From: Bacillota bacterium
Lineage (GTDB): Bacteria; Bacillota_I; Bacilli_A; RF39; UBA660
Direction: 5' to 3'
Length of the DNA: 35,403 nt
Assembly: GCA_015059485.1 (NCBI GenBank)
Contig: SVAH01000014.1
Span: 1-35,403, forward strand
How positions within the stretch are numbered: position 1 is the first letter of the stretch; each line of letters opens with the position of its first letter. Under the pieces are notes generated by a model. It worked only from the letters and a program-made list of their open reading frames with translations. It was not told where the DNA came from and made no database searches. Shown here piece by piece: positions 32,246 to 35,403 of this stretch. The position numbers and the translations under genes are program-made.

Positions 32246-34354
32246 ATGTTTGAAAATTTTGGCTTAAGTATAAGTAAAATATTTAAAGATGCAGAATTAA
32301 TTAGATATGATCTTAGACATCCATATGTTGGTAGCGAGCATTTACTACTTGCTATGTTAAAAGAAAAGGATGACATAGTAGATTTATTAAGAAAATATGG
32401 CGTAACATATTCAAGTTTTAAAAAAGAATTAGTAAATGTTGTATCATCTGCTACAAATACAGTTGAAGCAAATTTGTATACACCGCTTTTAAAACGAATA
32501 ATAGAAAATGCAATAGTTGATGCTACTGATGATAATGAAGGAATAGTAACAATAAGACATCTTTTGATTTCCTTGTTAGAAGAAGGAGAAGGAATAGCAC
32601 TTAGAATATTACTAATAATGGATGTAGATTTAGAAAAGTTATATGATGAGTTAAAAAGCAATAATAATTCTAAAAAAATGGCATCTATAGATTATGGTAA
32701 TATTTTAAATGAAACAGTAGAAATGTCGGAAAGTATTGTTTGCCGTGAAGAAGAAATACAAAGAATTATAGAAACATTATTAAGGCATAAAAAAAATAAT
32801 CCGCTTTTATTAGGAAAAGCTGGAGTTGGTAAAACAGCAATAGTAGAAGAATTAGCAAGGAGAATAAATAAAAAAGAAGTTCCATATGAACTTGAAAATT
32901 ATAAAATCGTATCTATTGAAATGGGGTCATTGGTTTCTGGAACAAAATATCGTGGAGAATTTGAAGAAAAACTTACAAAAATTATAGATAAAATAATCGA
33001 GAATAATAATGTAATAATATTTATAGATGAAATACATTCAATGGTTAATGCAGGAGCGGCAGACGGAGCAATAAGTGCATCGGATATTTTAAAACCATAT
33101 CTAGCACGTGGAGATTTAAAAGTAATAGGCGCAACTACAACTTATGAATATAATAAATACTTTTTAAAAGATAAAGCTTTATGTAGAAGATTTGAAACTA
33201 TTCAAATAAAAGAACCATCTTTAGAAGATACAAAAATTATTTTGAATAATATAAAAACGGAATATGAAAAGTATCATAATATAAAAATCACAAAGAAAAA
33301 TGTAAGTGATATAGTAGAATTATCTAATAAATACATATTTGATAAATGTAATCCTGATAAATCAATAGAACTTTTAGATACAGTATGTGCAAAAATTAAA
33401 ACAAAAATAAATTTGAATAATAAAAATGATATTAAATTAACTAAAATATTAGATAAAAAAAATATGTGTATAAAAAATAATGATTTTGAAAGTGCATTCA
33501 AATATAAAACAATAGAAAACAGTTTGAAGAATAAAATTAGAGTTGGTAGCTCAAATTGCAATATTATTACTAATTTAGATATTTTAGAAGTTATTGAAAG
33601 AAAGACAGCGATTCCACTTACTAAGAATAATATTACAAAATATGAAGATGTATATAAAGAATTAAAAAATAAAATAATAGGTCAAAAAGAAGCTATAGAA
33701 AGAATTGAAAATAATTTACGTAATAATAAAAACAGAGTAAAATCAATGTTGTTTATAGGTTCATCTGGAATAGGTAAAACTATGGCTGCTAAAATAATTT
33801 CAAAAAATTATAATCTAATAAAATTAGATATGGGAGAATACAATACTGAAACTTCAATAACTAAATTGATTGGTGCTAGTCCAGGGTATTCTGGATATAA
33901 TGATGAGTATGTATTTGAGAGCATAAAAACTAATCCTCATACATTATTGCTTATAGATGAAATAGAAAAAGCAAATCCAAAAGTTCTTAATTTATTTTTA
34001 AGTATACTTGATGAGGGAAAAATTAAAGATTCAAGAAATGAAGAAATAAATTTTAATAATTGTTTAATAATAGCAACAGGAAATATTAAATCTGAAAAAG
34101 CAGTAGGATTTGGTACAAGTAGCATTAATTTTGACAAATGTTTATCTAAAGAATTAATAGCAAGATTTGATGACATTATCGAATTTAAAACATTAAAAAA
34201 GGAAGATATATATGAATATTTAAAAACTAATTATAACTACAATGAAAAGGAGTTTAATGAAATAATAAATACAGTTGATTATAATAAATATGGTATAAGA
34301 GGGGTACAAAATAAGATTAGAGAAATGAGATGTAAGCATTTACTCGTCAATTGA
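32246..34354 (+). CDS. clpC: ClpC-type AAA+ unfoldase, shortened
   Basis: The product is 702 aa, about 100 shorter than Bacillus ClpC. An N-domain (1-145) precedes D1, which has Walker A GKAGVGKT (190-197), the pore loop GTKYRGEFEEKL, Walker B FIDEIHS and LCRRFE. The middle region includes a UVR-like helix (NNDFESAFKYKTIENSLKNKI minus ends), which argues for ClpC over ClpB. D2 has Walker A GSSGIGKT (505-512), LLIDEIEKAN and the ClpP-docking VGF tripeptide at 620-622. It would feed ClpP. The ctsR-mcsA-mcsB genes normally upstream are absent. RBS AAGGAGG. Confidence 0.9.
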   Translation: MFENFGLSISKIFKDAELIRYDLRHPYVGSEHLLLAMLKEKDDIVDLLRKYGVTYSSFKKELVNVVSSATNTVEANLYTPLLKRIIENAIVDATDDNEGIVTIRHLLISLLEEGEGIALRILLIMDVDLEKLYDELKSNNNSKKMASIDYGNILNETVEMSESIVCREEEIQRIIETLLRHKKNNPLLLGKAGVGKTAIVEELARRINKKEVPYELENYKIVSIEMGSLVSGTKYRGEFEEKLTKIIDKIIENNNVIIFIDEIHSMVNAGAADGAISASDILKPYLARGDLKVIGATTTYEYNKYFLKDKALCRRFETIQIKEPSLEDTKIILNNIKTEYEKYHNIKITKKNVSDIVELSNKYIFDKCNPDKSIELLDTVCAKIKTKINLNNKNDIKLTKILDKKNMCIKNNDFESAFKYKTIENSLKNKIRVGSSNCNIITNLDILEVIERKTAIPLTKNNITKYEDVYKELKNKIIGQKEAIERIENNLRNNKNRVKSMLFIGSSGIGKTMAAKIISKNYNLIKLDMGEYNTETSITKLIGASPGYSGYNDEYVFESIKTNPHTLLLIDEIEKANPKVLNLFLSILDEGKIKDSRNEEINFNNCLIIATGNIKSEKAVGFGTSSINFDKCLSKELIARFDDIIEFKTLKKEDIYEYLKTNYNYNEKEFNEIINTVDYNKYGIRGVQNKIREMRCKHLLVN

Positions 34355-34405
34355 TAAATTAATTGATTTGTGATAATATATATACCATAAGAAAGGAATG
34401 GTATA

Positions 34406-35044
34406 ATGGATAATAAAGTAATGCCAAAAGTATTTATGTGGATGTGTATTGGATTATTTATTACGTTTTTAACAGGATATGTAATTTCAAGTAACGAAAG
34501 AATGTTATTATCAGTTTTTTCAAGAGGAAGCTACATGGTATTCATAATAGTAGAATTTGCAATTGTAATTTTATTATCAGCTAGAATTAGAAAAATGAAC
34601 CCAACAACTTGTAAAGTGTTATTTTTGCTTTATTCGTTTATAACTGGATTAACGTTTTCATCAATATTTGTTTTATATAAAATAACAAGTATTATATCGT
34701 TATTCTTAATAGCATCAATAATTTTTGGAATATTTGCAATTTTAGGAAGTGTTACAAAAATAGATCTTACTAAAATAGGAACGTTCTTATTTATGGCATT
34801 AATATCAGTTGTAATTTTTTCAATATTCAATATATTTATTGCAAGTGAAAAAATTGATTTTGTATTAGCAGTTGTATCATTATTTATATTTATGGGAATA
34901 ACTGCTTATGACATTCAAAAAATCAAAAGAAATTTTAGAGATATTCCAGAAGATAATTTAGCGATATACGGGGCATTTGAATTATATTTAGACTATATAA
35001 ATATATTTATTGATTTACTAAGAATTTTTGGTAAGGAAAAATAA
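34406..35044 (+). CDS. Bax inhibitor-1 family membrane protein (YetJ-like)
   Basis: The product is 212 aa with seven predicted membrane helices. The C-terminus has the family signature GITAYDIQKIKR, then LAIYGAFELYLDYINIFIDLLRIFG; the Asp residues there correspond to the pH/Ca2+-sensing pair in YetJ. Family members leak calcium or protons across the membrane. RBS GAAAGGA, single gene. Confidence 0.92.
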   Translation: MDNKVMPKVFMWMCIGLFITFLTGYVISSNERMLLSVFSRGSYMVFIIVEFAIVILLSARIRKMNPTTCKVLFLLYSFITGLTFSSIFVLYKITSIISLFLIASIIFGIFAILGSVTKIDLTKIGTFLFMALISVVIFSIFNIFIASEKIDFVLAVVSLFIFMGITAYDIQKIKRNFRDIPEDNLAIYGAFELYLDYINIFIDLLRIFGKEK

Positions 35045-35047
35045 TGA

Positions 35048-35080
35048 AATGATAGGAATATAAAATCCTATTATTTTTCT
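35048..35080 (+). terminator. Terminator of the Bax-inhibitor gene
   Basis: ATAGGA pairs with TCCTAT (loop ATATAAAA), followed by a T-rich tail. Confidence 0.75.
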
Positions 35081-35134
35081 TTTTACATATTTTTTACGTA
35101 TATGTTTTTATGTTAAAAAAGTATTATAAATAGG

Positions 35135-35140
35135 TATAAT
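35135..35140 (+). promoter_or_regulatory. Possible upstream rrn promoter -10 (P1)
   Basis: A TATAAT lies 75 bp before the strong -35 of the main rrn promoter. The matching -35 is poor. Tandem promoters are common ahead of rRNA operons. Confidence 0.3.
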
Positions 35141-35214
35141 ATGATAAAAAAGTGGCATTTTTCAATTTACAAGAACTAATTTTAAAAAAAAGTAAAAAAA
35201 TTGTAAAAAAAATG

Positions 35215-35243
35215 TTGACAAAGGTAGTAGGTTTTGGTATATT
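35215..35243 (+). promoter_or_regulatory. Strong rrn promoter
   Basis: TTGACA (35215-35220), 17-bp spacer, TATATT (35238-35243), preceded by A/T tracts at 35184-35213 that resemble an UP element. It lies 113 bp before the mature 16S start. Confidence 0.9.
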
Positions 35244-35271
35244 AAATTCGTGCTTAAAAAAGAAAGCAGAA

Positions 35272-35290
35272 ATGATCTTTGAAAACTAAG
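35272..35290 (+). promoter_or_regulatory. boxA-like rRNA antitermination site
   Basis: The leader contains TGATCTTTGAAAACT, the common Firmicute boxA-type sequence ahead of 16S rRNA, expected to load NusB/S10 and let polymerase resist termination. Confidence 0.7.
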
Positions 35291-35355
35291 TAAAAAAGTC
35301 AATTTTGAGTAGCTTAGATTAAACTAAAAATAAATGATTTAATAGATAAATCTTT

Positions 35356-35403
<48 letters not shown>

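Overview
The window is AT-rich, gene-dense DNA using the standard genetic code: TGA is a stop and Trp is TGG. Cell-wall genes (MurJ, a SleB-like hydrolase), ClpC/ClpP, WhiA, GerQ-like and Cse60-like sporulation-family proteins, and a 16S rRNA start with a boxA-like leader all point to a walled Firmicute (Bacilli). The composition and gene set fit an uncultured, reduced gut Bacilli lineage of the RF39/RFN20 kind. That placement is inferred from gene content, not from a database search.

Layout. 1-789 has no protein gene. It holds two independent transcription units for structured, unidentified RNAs, each with a sigma-A promoter and an intrinsic terminator. 790-2605 is an operon for an Asp-rich acidic protein and two exported-type proteins that share a WXG100-like N-terminal module; one of these ends in a SleB/CwlJ-type cell-wall hydrolase domain. 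2790-7601 encodes an EssC-type FtsK/SpoIIIE motor ATPase and a YukD-like ubiquitin-fold protein. secE-nusG (7693-8429) interrupts the cluster. Two more WXG100-like paralogues follow on the minus strand (8464-9475). A three-gene operon (9671-11988) then encodes a 93-aa protein, a single-domain ClpB-D1-like AAA+ ATPase and a 2,4-diaminopentanoate dehydrogenase-like oxidoreductase. Together 0.8-11 kb looks like a stripped-down type VII secretion (T7SSb-like) locus. The motor, the ubiquitin-like protein and four substrates are present, but no recognisable EsaA, EssA or EssB.

12-28 kb is mostly housekeeping: an Rpn-type nuclease, yqeG-whiA, clpP, a Cse60-like protein with MurJ, trmB, a degenerate kinase-like protein, a divergent GroEL-like protein in a 4-nt-overlap operon with a radical SAM/HhH DNA-modification pair, a PRPP synthetase, an orphan radical SAM enzyme, a coiled-coil protein, an alarmone-hydrolase-like HD protein, ung, lemA and an MBL-fold hydrolase. 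Many convergent pairs share a bidirectional hairpin terminator that overlaps a stop codon.

28.4-35.4 kb: a GerQ-like coat protein; rpsF-ssb-rpsR with an anti-Shine-Dalgarno leader; a short Cys-containing ORF with a strong RBS just upstream of cysS; a zinc-metallopeptidase-family protein that has lost its HExxH motif; a short ClpC that keeps a VGF ClpP-docking loop; a Bax-inhibitor-1 family membrane protein; and a strong rrn promoter leading into the 5' end of 16S rRNA at the right edge.

The most notable material is the reduced T7SS-like locus with its WXG-SleB fusion, the two unnamed RNAs at the left edge, the pore-loop-less AAA+ protein, and the cysS leader ORF.
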